From assembly GCF_020544465.1 (NCBI RefSeq), contig NZ_CP066126.1, positions 620,001-684,000 on the forward strand: a stretch of DNA of 64,000 bases, given 5' to 3'. Every line of letters begins with the position of its first letter. Positions within the stretch are counted from its first letter, which is position 1. The position numbers and the translations under genes are program-made. Shown here in pieces: positions 31,307-40,164 of this stretch. The notes beneath the pieces were generated by a model. The model did no database searches. It saw only the letters and a list, made by a program, of their open reading frames with translations, and had not been told where the DNA came from. The stretch comes from Chromobacterium rhizoryzae. Its GTDB lineage: Bacteria > Pseudomonadota > Gammaproteobacteria > Burkholderiales > Chromobacteriaceae.

Positions 31307-32599
31307 ATGAACGCGCCGGCCAGACTGGAACACACGAGCTCTTATTACGCCGCATCCGCCCATCCGTCGCCGGAGCGTCCATCTTTGCAAGGGGCGGAGC
31401 AGGTGGACGTCTGCGTGATCGGCGCCGGCTATACCGGGGTGTCCGCGGCGCTGCATCTGGCGGAGCGCGGTTATCAGGTGGCGGTGTTGGAGGCGGCGCG
31501 GGTGGGCTGGGGCGCGTCGGGCCGCAACGGCGGGCAGATCGTCAACAGCTATAGCCGCGACATGGACGTGATCGAGCGGCGGCACGGCAGGGCGGCGGCC
31601 GAGGCGCTGGGCGCGATGGCTTTCGAAGGCGGCCGCATCATCCGCGAGCGCATTGCGCAATACGGCATTCAGTGCGATCTGAAAACCGGCAATGTGTTCG
31701 CCGCCTTCACTCAGAAGCAGCTGGACGAGCTGGCGGCCAAGAAGCGGCTGTGGGAGCGCTACGGCCATACCGGCCTGCAACTGGTGGACCGAGAGGGCAT
31801 GCGCGGCATCGTGGCGTCGGACCAGTACGCCGGCGCCTTGTTGGACAATTGGGGGGGGCATATCCATCCGCTGAACCTGGTCTTGGGCGAGGCGGCGGCG
31901 CTGGAGTCGCTGGGCGGGCGGATCTTCGAGCAGTCGGCGGTCTTGAAGATTCATCCGGGCGGCCGGGTGCGGGTGGAGACCGCCGGCGGCGAGGTCAGTT
32001 GCCGCTTCCTGGTGGTGGCCGGCAACGCTTATCTGGGCGAGTTGCTGCCGGCGCTGGCGGAGAAGAGCCTGCCCTGCGGCACTCAGGTGGTGACCACCGA
32101 GCGTTTGCCGGAGGCGCTGGCCAAGAGCTTGCTGCCGGGCGATCACTGCGTCGAGGATTGCAACTTCCTGCTGGATTATTACCGGCTGACCGCCGACCAC
32201 CGGCTGTTGTACGGCGGCGGCACCGTGTACGGCGCGCGCGATCCGGGCGAGGTGGAGCGGCTGATTCGCCCCAAGATGCTGAAAACCTTTCCGCAGTTGG
32301 CGGATTACAAGATCGAGTTCGGCTGGACCGGCAATTTCTCGCTGACCCTGTCGCGGCTGCCGCAGGCCGGGCGCATCGGCGACAATGTCTATTACTCTCA
32401 GGGTTGCAGCGGCCACGGCGTCACGTATACCCATTTGGCCGGTCGCTTGCTGGCGGAAGCCATCCACGGCGACAGCCGGCGCTTCGATCAATTCGCCGGT
32501 CTGCCGCACTATCCCTTCCCCGGCGGACGCGCGCTCCGCGTGCCGATGCTGAGCATGGGGGCGTGGTGGTACGGGCTCCGGGACCGTCTGGGGCTGTGA
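31307..32599 (+). CDS. FAD-dependent amine oxidase, gamma-glutamylputrescine oxidase-like
   Basis: A 430-residue flavoprotein of the DAO family. The FAD-binding motif is VCVIGAGYTGVSAALHLAE and is followed by GWGASGRNGGQI; the C-terminal part has YYSQGCSGHGVTYTHLAGRL. It resembles PuuB, which oxidises gamma-glutamylputrescine in the putrescine degradation pathway, but related proteins act on other amines or glycine derivatives. The start at 31307 follows AAGGAG. None of the other puu genes is adjacent. An ABC importer of polyamine type lies about 24 kb away in this window. Confidence 0.85.
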   Translation: MNAPARLEHTSSYYAASAHPSPERPSLQGAEQVDVCVIGAGYTGVSAALHLAERGYQVAVLEAARVGWGASGRNGGQIVNSYSRDMDVIERRHGRAAAEALGAMAFEGGRIIRERIAQYGIQCDLKTGNVFAAFTQKQLDELAAKKRLWERYGHTGLQLVDREGMRGIVASDQYAGALLDNWGGHIHPLNLVLGEAAALESLGGRIFEQSAVLKIHPGGRVRVETAGGEVSCRFLVVAGNAYLGELLPALAEKSLPCGTQVVTTERLPEALAKSLLPGDHCVEDCNFLLDYYRLTADHRLLYGGGTVYGARDPGEVERLIRPKMLKTFPQLADYKIEFGWTGNFSLTLSRLPQAGRIGDNVYYSQGCSGHGVTYTHLAGRLLAEAIHGDSRRFDQFAGLPHYPFPGGRALRVPMLSMGAWWYGLRDRLGL

Positions 32600-32600
32600 G

Positions 32601-33374
32601 TTATTCGTCGGGGGCGAGGCGGCGTTCGCGGCTGGCGCTGCCGGCTTCGCCCACCGCCCGGTTGCGGCCCGCGTTCTTGGCCGCGTACAGATACATGTCG
32701 GCGCGGTGCAGCAAGGTTTCCGGCATATCGTCCACGGTCTGGGTGGCCACGCCTATGCTGGCGCTCAGGCGTTTCACCGCCGGCAGCTCGGTCTGAGCCA
32801 GCCGCTGGCGGATATCGTCGGCCAGCGCCAGCGCGCCGCTTTGCTCGGTCTCAGGGCAAATCACCAGGAATTCGTCGCCGCCCCAGCGCGCCACCGTGTC
32901 CAGCTGGCGCGCGCGTTTTTGCAGCAACTGGCCAAAAGCGGCCAGCACCTGATCGCCGGCCAGATGGCCGTAGTTGTCGTTGACGTCCTTGAAGTGGTCG
33001 ATGTCCAGCAGCAGCACCGAAAACGGCCGCCGGGTACGGTAAGAGCGCTCGGTTTCGCGCTCCAGTATGGTGTTGGCCTGGCGGCGGTTGGCCAGACCGG
33101 TGACCGCGTCCTGGCCGGCGATGGTGTTGAGCTCTTGCAGCATGGCGTGGGATTCGCGGGCCCGGCGGTAGGCGAACAGCGCCAGCGACACGGCCAGGTT
33201 CACGCATAGCAGCAACGCCAGCGCCATGGTTTGCGTATTGCCGTCGCCGGGCCCCGTCCCCAGCGCGGACAGCAGTTGGTAGCGCTGGGCCAGCCAGAGC
33301 AGCAGCAAATTGGCCATGAGCAGGATGGCCAAGTCGAACAAGATCTGCCGCAGGCTGAACAGGCGTGGCTTCAT
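32601..33374 (-). CDS. membrane-bound diguanylate cyclase
   Basis: A 257-residue protein with two membrane segments (about 10-30 and 48-70) and a GGDEF domain. The active-site motif GGDEF (165-169) is intact, and an inhibitory-site RxxD (RQLD, 156-159) lies five residues before it, so it should make cyclic di-GMP and be subject to product inhibition. There is no separate sensor domain; the short periplasmic loop between the segments is the only sensing region. It is convergent with the PuuB-like gene, with only one base between stop codons. Confidence 0.93.
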   Translation of the reverse strand: MKPRLFSLRQILFDLAILLMANLLLLWLAQRYQLLSALGTGPGDGNTQTMALALLLCVNLAVSLALFAYRRARESHAMLQELNTIAGQDAVTGLANRRQANTILERETERSYRTRRPFSVLLLDIDHFKDVNDNYGHLAGDQVLAAFGQLLQKRARQLDTVARWGGDEFLVICPETEQSGALALADDIRQRLAQTELPAVKRLSASIGVATQTVDDMPETLLHRADMYLYAAKNAGRNRAVGEAGSASRERRLAPDE

Positions 33375-33647
33375 GGGGCTTGGGCCGTTTCCGATGAGTG
33401 CAGGCCGCCGGGAGGCGGCTTGATTGCGTTGATTCTTTTCGGATTAGCCCAAACTTGGCTCAGCCACAAGGGGCGAGCGCCGACGAGGCGCTCCAAGAAG
33501 CGCTTCAAAGTCCGCCGCGCGCCGGCGGGATGGATGGAAAAGGGCCTTGAAAACGCCTTGGAAAGGCTTGCGCGCCATCCGCGCCTCCTGCTTGCTCGGC
33601 GGTTTCGGCCTTGCCTCGTCCCCGGCCGCGAAAGCTTGAACAGGGGA

Positions 33648-34082
33648 TTACACGGCCATGAAGCGCGCCAGCGGCGTGGCGCTCCAGTCCACGCTGTCCA
33701 GCAGGTTCTTGACGATGAGCCCCAGCTCGGTGTCGCCTTCAATCAGCAGCTTGCGGTGGAAAAACAGCGTGTCCGGGTCTTCCTCGCGCAGCATCATCCG
33801 GGCGAAGTCGGCCAGCGTGGCGGAGAGCTGCAAATCGGCGGCGCCGTCGTCCCGGTCGCGGTGGAAGCCTTGTTCGTCGGCGCGGAAGCGCAGGGTCAGG
33901 CCGGCGTCCAGCACGCGGATGGCGAAGCGGCGGCCGGCCAGCAGCGCCATGTCGGCCGGCAGCACGCCGCGCCGCGCCAATTGATTGAGGCTGGCGACCA
34001 GCAGCCAGGCCGGCGGCGCGGCGGGCAGCCGGGACAGCAGCGCGGCGGCGGCGGCGGGTAGGGCGAGATCAGGAATGCGCAT
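33648..34082 (-). CDS. ubiT: O2-independent ubiquinone biosynthesis accessory factor UbiT (SCP2 domain)
   Basis: A 144-residue SCP2 lipid-carrier-type protein matching the UbiT (YhbT) family. It has a short N-terminal helical part and the SCP2 core (GFHRDRDDGAADLQLSATLADFARM, in pieces, and EGDTELGLIVKNLLD). UbiT binds ubiquinone intermediates and is needed with UbiU and UbiV for ubiquinone synthesis without oxygen. Its start overlaps the ubiV stop by 14 bases, so the two are translationally linked. Confidence 0.9.
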   Translation of the reverse strand: MRIPDLALPAAAAALLSRLPAAPPAWLLVASLNQLARRGVLPADMALLAGRRFAIRVLDAGLTLRFRADEQGFHRDRDDGAADLQLSATLADFARMMLREEDPDTLFFHRKLLIEGDTELGLIVKNLLDSVDWSATPLARFMAV

Positions 34083-34998
34083 GGGGGGCTCCTATGGCTT
34101 GGTTGCCGGCCTGGCCGCGCCAATAGCCGTCCACCAGTTCGGCGTCGGCGTGCCGGCCGCTGGCGGCTTGTAGCGCCGCCGGGTCGACGCCGTCCAGCGC
34201 TTGGCGGAACAGGGCGACGATATCGCCGGTGGCGCGGGACTGCGGACTGACGCGCACGGCGTCGACGCCGATGGCGGCCAGCTCGCGCAAATGCGGCAGC
34301 AGGCTGTGGCAGCCGGCGGACAGGGTCTGGATGCCGTTGAGGGTGAGGAAGTCCTGCTGGTCCTGGGTGCGCATGGCGAGGCCGTCCGGGTGTTCCAGGC
34401 AGCGGAACTGGCAATCGTCTTTGCTCAGATTGTAATGACGAGCGGTGAAGCAGCGCGCGGACAGGGCCAGGGGCAGCTTGCCCCAGGCGAACAGCTCGGT
34501 GGCGATGGGCGCGCCGATCTCGGCGTAGCGCGCCAAGAGCTCGGCCAGCGTGGCGCGGTCCATTTCCACCGGGGGCACCCAGCGTTCGGCGCCCCAGTCG
34601 CGGATCAGCTTCAGGGTGTCGGCGTTGTAGATGTTCAGATGAGGGCCGGCGACGAAGGGCAGGCCGTGTTCCCGGGCCAGCTTGATCGCGCCCAGGTCGT
34701 TGGCTTCCAGCGTGATGTCGCCGTTGGCGGCCAACTGGCGCGCGCGGCGCAGATCGGATTCGCTCTCCAGCAGCGCCTGGCAGCTGAGCGTGACGCGCTT
34801 GCCGGCGGCGGCCAGATCGCGCGCCAGCGAAATCCAGTCTTGCGGCCGCATTTGCTGGCGGCGGGAGCACACCACCTCGCCCAGGTAGATCCGGTCCAGC
34901 GGCCAGTCGGCGGCGGCGGCGTAGAAGTCCAGCAGGGTGTCGCGCGGCCAGAAGAACAGCACCGGGCCCAGCGTCAATTGCAGATTAAGGCTTGTCAT
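34069..34998 (-). CDS. ubiV: O2-independent ubiquinone hydroxylase subunit UbiV
   Basis: A 309-residue U32-family protein. Four cysteines (44, 183, 196, 200) occupy the positions of the 4Fe-4S ligands known in E. coli UbiV. With UbiU it hydroxylates the ubiquinone ring without oxygen. It lies between ubiU (25 bases upstream) and ubiT (overlapping), giving the full ubiU-ubiV-ubiT operon. This fits the anaerobic capacity also shown by nrdDG. Confidence 0.94.
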   Translation of the reverse strand: MTSLNLQLTLGPVLFFWPRDTLLDFYAAAADWPLDRIYLGEVVCSRRQQMRPQDWISLARDLAAAGKRVTLSCQALLESESDLRRARQLAANGDITLEANDLGAIKLAREHGLPFVAGPHLNIYNADTLKLIRDWGAERWVPPVEMDRATLAELLARYAEIGAPIATELFAWGKLPLALSARCFTARHYNLSKDDCQFRCLEHPDGLAMRTQDQQDFLTLNGIQTLSAGCHSLLPHLRELAAIGVDAVRVSPQSRATGDIVALFRQALDGVDPAALQAASGRHADAELVDGYWRGQAGNQAIGAPHAHS

Positions 34999-35023
34999 TG
35001 GCGGTTTTCCATCGGGGCGGCGC

Positions 35024-36040
35024 TCATTTCCACGGCCGGTTGTAGGCGCCCAGCGTCTGCTGCTGCCCTTCCGACACTTTGTTCAGCGCCTGGTGCCAGG
35101 CCGGACGCGGCTGGAAGCGCGCGCCGTCGCGGGCGGCGGCGTCCAGCGCTTCGCGCAGCGCGCGCGTCACCTGGGCCACGTAGGCCGGGCTGCGCTGGCG
35201 GCCTTCCACCTTGATCGCGGCCACGCCGCTGGCGATGATTTGCGGCAGCATGTCCAGCACATTAAGGCTGGTGGGTTCTTCCAGCGCGTAATAGGTTTCG
35301 TCGCGCACTTGGAAGCGGCCCTTGCACAGCGTCGGGTAGCCGGCGGGTTCGTCGTCGCGGTAGCTGTCGATCAGGATGTGGTTGAGGCGGGCGTTCATGC
35401 TCCGCTCGCCCGGTTCCCAGCGCACGAATTTGGCCGGCGAGCACACGCCGTGGGTGTTGGGCGATTCGCCGGTGGCATAGCTGGACAGCTGGCAGCGGCC
35501 TTCCACCATCACGCACAGGCTGCCGAAGCCGAAGACTTCGATCTCGACGTCGGTGTGCTCGATCACATGGTGCACCTGGTCCAGGGTCAGCACCCGCGGC
35601 AGCACCGCGCGGCGGATGCCGAACATGTCGCGCGCCAGGTTGATGGCTTCGTAATTGGTGGCCGAGCTTTGCACCGACATGTGCAGGCGCAGCTGCGGAT
35701 GGCGCTCGGCGGCGTAGGCCATCAGGCCCAGGTCGGCCAGGATCAGCGCATCGGCGCCCAGCGCCGCGCCCTGGTCCACCGCCGCGCGCCAGCGGCTGGA
35801 GTCGCCGCCCTGGGCGAAGGTGTTGATCGCCATCAGCACTTTGCGGCCGTGGCGGTGCGCGTAGGCGATGCCTTCGCGCGCGCTGGCGTCGTCGAAATTC
35901 AGCCCGGCGAAGTTGCGGGCGTTGGTCTGGTTTTTAAGGCCCAGGTAAACGGTGTCGGCGCCGTTGTCCACCGCGGCCTTGAGCGCCGGCAGGCTGCCGG
36001 CGGGGCAGACCAGCTCGGGCAGGAATGTGTGCAGAGCCAT
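35024..36040 (-). CDS. ubiU: O2-independent ubiquinone hydroxylase subunit UbiU
   Basis: A 338-residue U32-family protein with ELVCPAGSLPALKAAVDNGAD (in pieces) at the start and iron-sulfur ligands Cys176, Cys183, Cys200 and Cys239. Each is seven residues beyond the E. coli UbiU ligands I recall, so the spacing is the same. It forms a heterodimer with UbiV. It is the first gene of ubiUVT. A possible FNR-type box lies about 60-70 bases upstream of the start. Confidence 0.95.
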   Translation of the reverse strand: MALHTFLPELVCPAGSLPALKAAVDNGADTVYLGLKNQTNARNFAGLNFDDASAREGIAYAHRHGRKVLMAINTFAQGGDSSRWRAAVDQGAALGADALILADLGLMAYAAERHPQLRLHMSVQSSATNYEAINLARDMFGIRRAVLPRVLTLDQVHHVIEHTDVEIEVFGFGSLCVMVEGRCQLSSYATGESPNTHGVCSPAKFVRWEPGERSMNARLNHILIDSYRDDEPAGYPTLCKGRFQVRDETYYALEEPTSLNVLDMLPQIIASGVAAIKVEGRQRSPAYVAQVTRALREALDAAARDGARFQPRPAWHQALNKVSEGQQQTLGAYNRPWK

Positions 36041-36073
36041 CTTGGTCGGTCCGGTTCAAAACCCGCCGACGAT

Positions 36074-36101
36074 AACAAGCCCCGCGTCGCGGGGCCTTGT
36101 T
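36074..36101 (-). terminator. hairpin between the SirB2-like gene and ubiU
   Basis: AACAAG plus CCCCGC on one arm and GCGGGG plus CTTGTT on the other form a long stem with one bulged base, centred near 36087. It lies about 25 bases after the SirB2-like stop on the minus strand. The T-run is weak, so terminator function is likely but not certain. Confidence 0.5.
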
Positions 36102-36110
36102 CTGGGTCAA
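36097..36110 (-). promoter_or_regulatory. possible FNR-type box upstream of ubiU
   Basis: TTGTTCTGGGTCAA (read on the plus strand) has the TTG-N8-CAA core of an FNR site with two departures from consensus. It lies about 60 bases upstream of ubiU, a gene set known to be under oxygen control in E. coli. It overlaps one arm of the hairpin at 36074-36101, which weakens the case. Confidence 0.35.
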
Positions 36111-36125
36111 GCGCAGGCGGAGGGC

Positions 36126-36512
36126 CTAGAAGAAAGGGAAGACCAGCTTGGTCTTGGCCACCAGCACAATGTAGAACACCGTCGCCAGCGCGCAGAGGAA
36201 GGCGATCAAGCGGGTTTGCGGGGTTTTGCCGCGGCGCAGCGCGATGGTGCCCAGCGCCACGTACAGCACCAGGCCGACGATCTTGGCCAGCAGCCAGGGG
36301 CTTTGCAGAATGGGCCAGCCGCCCATGACCACCAGGGCGATGGCACAGCCCAGCAGCAGGGTGTCGACGACGTGGGGCAGGATGCGCACCGGTTTCAGCG
36401 CCAGGATGTGTTGCTTGCCGCCCAGCATCAGGCCGCCGCGCACGGCGAACAGCAGGATCGATAGATAGGCGAAGCCCATATGGGCGTGTTTGACGATCAG
36501 ATAAGGGTACAT
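36126..36512 (-). CDS. SirB2-family integral membrane protein
   Basis: A 128-residue protein with four predicted membrane segments, starting MYPYLIVKHAHMGFAYLSI. The family (SirB2, once called invasion gene expression up-regulator) has no firmly established biochemical role; the N-terminal histidines and the block LRRGKTPQTR are typical of it. The start at 36512 is preferred over one 15 codons upstream because it places the first helix at the N-terminus as in relatives. It precedes ubiU on the same strand but is separated from it by a hairpin. Confidence 0.8.
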   Translation of the reverse strand: MYPYLIVKHAHMGFAYLSILLFAVRGGLMLGGKQHILALKPVRILPHVVDTLLLGCAIALVVMGGWPILQSPWLLAKIVGLVLYVALGTIALRRGKTPQTRLIAFLCALATVFYIVLVAKTKLVFPFF

Positions 36513-36528
36513 AGGCGTCCAAAGTTGA

Positions 36529-36586
36529 GGAGTGAGAACGGGTTTACGCTCTGGCAAGGCATGGCGGATCGTAAACAGGCTCTTAG
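36529..36586. repeat. possible shortened family A repeat
   Basis: GAGAACGGGTTTACG at the left and GATCGTAAACAGGCTC at the right resemble the ends of the family A elements at 14549 and 22492, but the interior is only about 25 bases. It may be an internally deleted copy. It lies between the pilin operon and the SirB2-like gene. Confidence 0.45.
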
Positions 36587-36593
36587 ACGGCGC

Positions 36594-38597
36594 TTAACGA
36601 TAGCGCGCCCATAATACCCGGGCCGCGCCCGTTTGCGGGTTCGGCGTGCCGCCGCCGCCTTCGCCCGGCAATCCGTTCTGACCACTGATGTCGATCACGG
36701 TTTCCGCGCCCAGGCTGTTCAGCGGCCGGGAGGGCGGCGGCGCGCCGGGCGGGCGGCTTTGCAGCCCCGCGCTGACCGGGCCGAAGATATGGGTGCTGCC
36801 GGCGGTGTCCAGGGTGTCGCCGGCCAGCACCGCGCCGTGGATGCGGTTGCTGGCGCCCAGCCGGATCTTGCCGCCGCCGAAGGCCTGGGTGGCGTCGTAG
36901 CCGCCGGCCAGCAGGGCGATGCCGAGCAGCGGGGATTCGCGCAGCGAGTTCCGGTCCGCGGCGCAGTGGTTCAGCGGATAGACGTCCGGGAAGTCCGGGC
37001 TGCGGCACACGCGCGCCGCGCCGGCCTGGCGCAGGCTCCACAGTTCCACATTGCTGCTGGTTTCGATGTGGCCGGTGGCGAGAATGGCGTTGTCCAGCCG
37101 GCCGTACAGCGACAGATTGCCTTCGAACAGCGCCACGCCGGGCAGCATGCCTTGCGGCGGCTTGAGGCGCAGCAGCCATTGCTGCGCGGTGCTGCCGGAC
37201 AAGCAGCTCTCCGCGTCGCTCTCGCACAGCCGCAAGGCCGGCTGGCCGGCCACCGGGGCGCAGCGCCTGCCGTCGGCCTGCAAGGCCGGGCACAGATCGT
37301 TGCGCTGCCAGTCGTCGGCCCGCTGCCGGCCCAGCCGGTAGACCGCGCCGTCCGGCACGCCGGCCACATGTTGCAGCCGGACGCGGATGCGCTGCAGCGC
37401 GTCGGCGGAACGGTCCGCCGCATCCCAGTAGACGATGAGGTTGGCGGCGTCGCGGTAATCGTTGGCGTTGACGCGGGTCGCGCCCAGGCGGAACTCCGGC
37501 ACCGGCTCCAGCGGCACTTTCAGTCCGGCCTGATGGCGCACCCGCACGGTGTTCGGCGGCGGCTGGCGCGCTTGGCCGGCGGCGTCGAAGATCTGCGCGC
37601 CGTTGTGGGTGAAGGCGCCGCCGATGAGGCCGTCGTCGATATTGGCGTTGCCGCGGCTGTCCAGCAGGCCCTGGGCGCGCAAGGCGTTCAGCCGGTTGCT
37701 GCTGCTGGTGCGCACATCGCCCTGGCTCAGCAATTGCGCGGAAACGGCGACGTTGCCGGCCAGGGTCACGTCGCCGATGGCGGACAGCCGGCCCACTCGT
37801 TCGCCGCTGCTGCCGACCGAGCCGTTGGCGGCGGCGGTCTCCACGTCGCTGCCGCTGCCCATGACGATGTTGCCGCGCGCTTTCAGCGTCAGGAACTGGC
37901 CGCTGTTGACGCGGATGTCGCCGTTGCTCCACAGGCTGAGCGGAGCCTGGCCGTCGCCGCGGGCCGGATTGCCCTGGAACAGGATGTCACCGGTGGCCTG
38001 GATCGCGCTGACGCCGCTCAGGCTGCCGCTGGTGTCCACCGCGCCTTCCACTTGCAAGAGCGCGTCCTTGGCGCCGGTGACCACAATATTGCCGCTGGTG
38101 GACAGGCCGCCGCGGATTTGCGCCGCGGCGTTGGCGGCCGGCGGCGTCGGCGCGCCGTTCAATTGGTAGACCACCTCCAGCGTCACCGTGGCGTCGCCGC
38201 TGCGGGCGGTGATCCAGGCGGCGACCTTGTCGTCCTCGATCACGGCGCCGGCGGCGCGCGGCGCCGGCAGCAGCTTGATCTGGAGGGCGTCGGCCAGCGC
38301 CTGGCTTTCCGGCGGCAAGCTGGCGCGCTCCAGATTCAGCGCCGCGCCGTCCAGCTCCAGCGCCTTGATTTGCGCCGGTGTCAGCGCCGACAGGTATTGC
38401 CGCGCCAGTTCCGCGCCGGTCCAGGCGCGCCATTGCGCCTCGCTATTGCCGCGCAGCGAGCGGGTCAGTTCCTGCTGGCCGCGCAGATGATGCATGCCGC
38501 CTAGCGCCAGCGCGGTCAGGGCCATGCCGGTGAGCAGCACCATCAGCACCGCGGCGACGCCGCGCTGCCGGCGCGGCGGGAGGGAACGGGCCGTCAT
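36594..38597 (-). CDS. large PilX-like minor pilin assembly protein with beta-solenoid-like region
   Basis: A 667-residue protein, far longer than the roughly 200 residues usual for PilX. The N-terminus (RRQRGVAAVLMVLLTGMALTAL) is a PilX_N-type membrane helix. The middle has a series of short glycine-led repeats, such as GNIVVTG, GDILFQG, GDIRVNSG, GNIVMGSG and GDVTLAG, spaced about 25-35 residues apart, which suggests a beta-solenoid or bactofilin-like fold. Cysteines are clustered at about 480-590. It is the last of five overlapping pilin genes, with a 4-base overlap with the PilW-like gene. It may form a pilus-tip or surface complex in place of PilY1, which is absent here. Confidence 0.8.
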   Translation of the reverse strand: MTARSLPPRRQRGVAAVLMVLLTGMALTALALGGMHHLRGQQELTRSLRGNSEAQWRAWTGAELARQYLSALTPAQIKALELDGAALNLERASLPPESQALADALQIKLLPAPRAAGAVIEDDKVAAWITARSGDATVTLEVVYQLNGAPTPPAANAAAQIRGGLSTSGNIVVTGAKDALLQVEGAVDTSGSLSGVSAIQATGDILFQGNPARGDGQAPLSLWSNGDIRVNSGQFLTLKARGNIVMGSGSDVETAAANGSVGSSGERVGRLSAIGDVTLAGNVAVSAQLLSQGDVRTSSSNRLNALRAQGLLDSRGNANIDDGLIGGAFTHNGAQIFDAAGQARQPPPNTVRVRHQAGLKVPLEPVPEFRLGATRVNANDYRDAANLIVYWDAADRSADALQRIRVRLQHVAGVPDGAVYRLGRQRADDWQRNDLCPALQADGRRCAPVAGQPALRLCESDAESCLSGSTAQQWLLRLKPPQGMLPGVALFEGNLSLYGRLDNAILATGHIETSSNVELWSLRQAGAARVCRSPDFPDVYPLNHCAADRNSLRESPLLGIALLAGGYDATQAFGGGKIRLGASNRIHGAVLAGDTLDTAGSTHIFGPVSAGLQSRPPGAPPPSRPLNSLGAETVIDISGQNGLPGEGGGGTPNPQTGAARVLWARYR

Positions 38598-39289
38598 GCG
38601 GGGACCGCCAGATTGGTCAGACAGCTGGCGAAGCTGCGGCTCTCGCCTTGCAGCGTGTTGTCGTAGTTGAGCAGCAGCTGCGGAAAGGTCTGGCTCGCCG
38701 CCGCGGCGGCGGCGTAGGGCCAGCAGGCTTGTTCCAGCCGCAAGGCCATGCCGAGCTTGTGCCGTGGCGGCAGCGGGCCGGTCAGCGCCCGCGCCCGCCA
38801 TTGCGAGGGCTGGGTCAGCGCGTCGGCGATGGCCGCGCAGTCGTCCGCCTGCAACTGGTACAACACGCTGCTCTGGCCGGCGCCGTCCACGCTGGCCACG
38901 CCGCGGCAGGCGTAAGCGCCGGCGTCCAATTGCGGACGGTAACGCCAGACCGCCGCGTTGGCGGCGCCGGAAGCCGCCGGCGCGGCGCTAAGCGCGGAGA
39001 CGGCGCCGTCGGCGTCGACGCTCAAATCGCTTATCGACAGCAGTTGCAGGTTTTGTTCGCGGCCGCCGGCGGCGCCGAAACCGGCTTCCTGCGCCTGCTG
39101 CTGCACGCTGAGCAGCGCCGCCATCAATTGGCCGTCCCGCTGCGCCAGCTTGGCGCTGCCCTGGTCCGGATCGAACACGCTGCGCGCGGTCTGGCGGTAC
39201 AGGGTCAGCATCGCCAGCGTGGTGATCAGCGCCAGCAGCATGCCGATCAAGAGCTCCAGCAGACTGAAGCCGGCGGCGCGCTTATTCAT
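38594..39289 (-). CDS. pilW: PilW-like minor pseudopilin
   Basis: A 231-residue type IV pilin-like protein. The prepilin peptidase site is AAG/FSLLELLIG with the conserved Glu at +5, followed by a hydrophobic helix (MLLALITTLAMLTLYRQT). The remainder matches the PilW group of minor pilins that initiate pilus assembly. Its start overlaps the end of the PilV-like gene by 8 bases. The name is given by type and gene order. Confidence 0.85.
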   Translation of the reverse strand: MNKRAAGFSLLELLIGMLLALITTLAMLTLYRQTARSVFDPDQGSAKLAQRDGQLMAALLSVQQQAQEAGFGAAGGREQNLQLLSISDLSVDADGAVSALSAAPAASGAANAAVWRYRPQLDAGAYACRGVASVDGAGQSSVLYQLQADDCAAIADALTQPSQWRARALTGPLPPRHKLGMALRLEQACWPYAAAAAASQTFPQLLLNYDNTLQGESRSFASCLTNLAVPA

Positions 39290-39671
39290 GATTGCTCAGA
39301 CTGAGGGTGGAGGAGGCCGCGTCCCGCAGCTGCAAGGTCCGGCCGCTCAGCGCGGCCTTGGCGCTGATGTCCGCGCCGCCGTTCTGCGGCTGTCCGCGCA
39401 GGGTCACCGCGGGCGCGGAACTGCAGCTCAGCCGCGCGGTGGCGCTGACGCCGCTGGCCAGCGGCCAGTCGTTGGCGCTGTCGCAGGGCAGGCCGCCCTG
39501 TTGCAGTTGTTCCCGCGCCTTGCTCAGGGCCAGCGCGTGCTGTTGCAGCTGCTGTTGGCTGCCCAGGCTGCGCGCGTTGACGAAAACAATGCCCAGGCCG
39601 GTCAGCATCAGCAGCAACATGGCGATCAGGCTTTCCAGCAGGCTGACGCCGCTTTGCGTTTTACAAATCAC
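39282..39671 (-). CDS. pilV: PilV-like minor pseudopilin
   Basis: A 129-residue pilin-like protein with cleavage site QSG/VSLLESLIAM, Glu at +5 and a hydrophobic N-terminal helix. PilV proteins are part of the minor pilin priming complex. It overlaps the FimT/GspH-like gene upstream by 11 bases and the PilW-like gene downstream by 8. Confidence 0.85.
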   Translation of the reverse strand: MICKTQSGVSLLESLIAMLLLMLTGLGIVFVNARSLGSQQQLQQHALALSKAREQLQQGGLPCDSANDWPLASGVSATARLSCSSAPAVTLRGQPQNGGADISAKAALSGRTLQLRDAASSTLSLSNHE

Positions 39672-40164
39672 CGCTGAGCTCCTGCTGCGCGCCGCGGATG
39701 CAGTAGGCCGGCCGCGTGCCGCAGGCGACGCCGGCCGCCTGCGCCGCCAGCGGCTGGCCCTGGTTGTTCAGGGCCAGGCATTGCGCGGCCGGGGTCGCCA
39801 GGCAGCTTTTTCCCAGGCTCACCGGGCGCGGCGCGGCGGCGCGCCACAGCGCCGCGCCGTGGCAACGCTCGCCCTGGGTGCCGCTGGCCGGCGCGCCGGC
39901 GAAGACGCACAGCTGGCCTTCTGCGCTGGACATCAGCACCGCGGCGGGCTGGTCCGGCGCGGCCGCCAGCGGATTGCTCAGCGCCGCGGCCTGGGTTTGG
40001 GCGTAGGCCCGCGCCAGTTGGCTGCGGCCCAGCGCCAGTTTGTGGGCGTCGCTCCAGCCTTGCGCCAGCGGCACGCTGAGCAGCGCCAACAGGCCGATCA
40101 GTGCCAGCGTCGCGAACAGCTCCATCAGGGTCAGGCCGCGCTGGCGGCGGGGCGGGGTCACCAT
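39661..40164 (-). CDS. FimT/GspH-like minor pseudopilin
   Basis: A 167-residue pilin-like protein with cleavage site QRG/LTLMELFATLALIG and Glu at +5. The body has the beta-rich GspH/FimT character with four cysteines near the C-terminus (ACGTRPAYCIRG). FimT/FimU proteins take part in the minor pilin complex and in DNA uptake in some species. It overlaps both neighbours, so the five genes are translationally coupled. Confidence 0.82.
   Translation of the reverse strand: MVTPPRRQRGLTLMELFATLALIGLLALLSVPLAQGWSDAHKLALGRSQLARAYAQTQAAALSNPLAAAPDQPAAVLMSSAEGQLCVFAGAPASGTQGERCHGAALWRAAAPRPVSLGKSCLATPAAQCLALNNQGQPLAAQAAGVACGTRPAYCIRGAQQELSGDL

Noticed and set aside
30176..32509. A 777-codon minus-strand open frame across the LysR and PuuB-like genes.
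   Set aside because: It mirrors two well-supported genes and a terminator lies inside it. Its translation has no recognisable domain.
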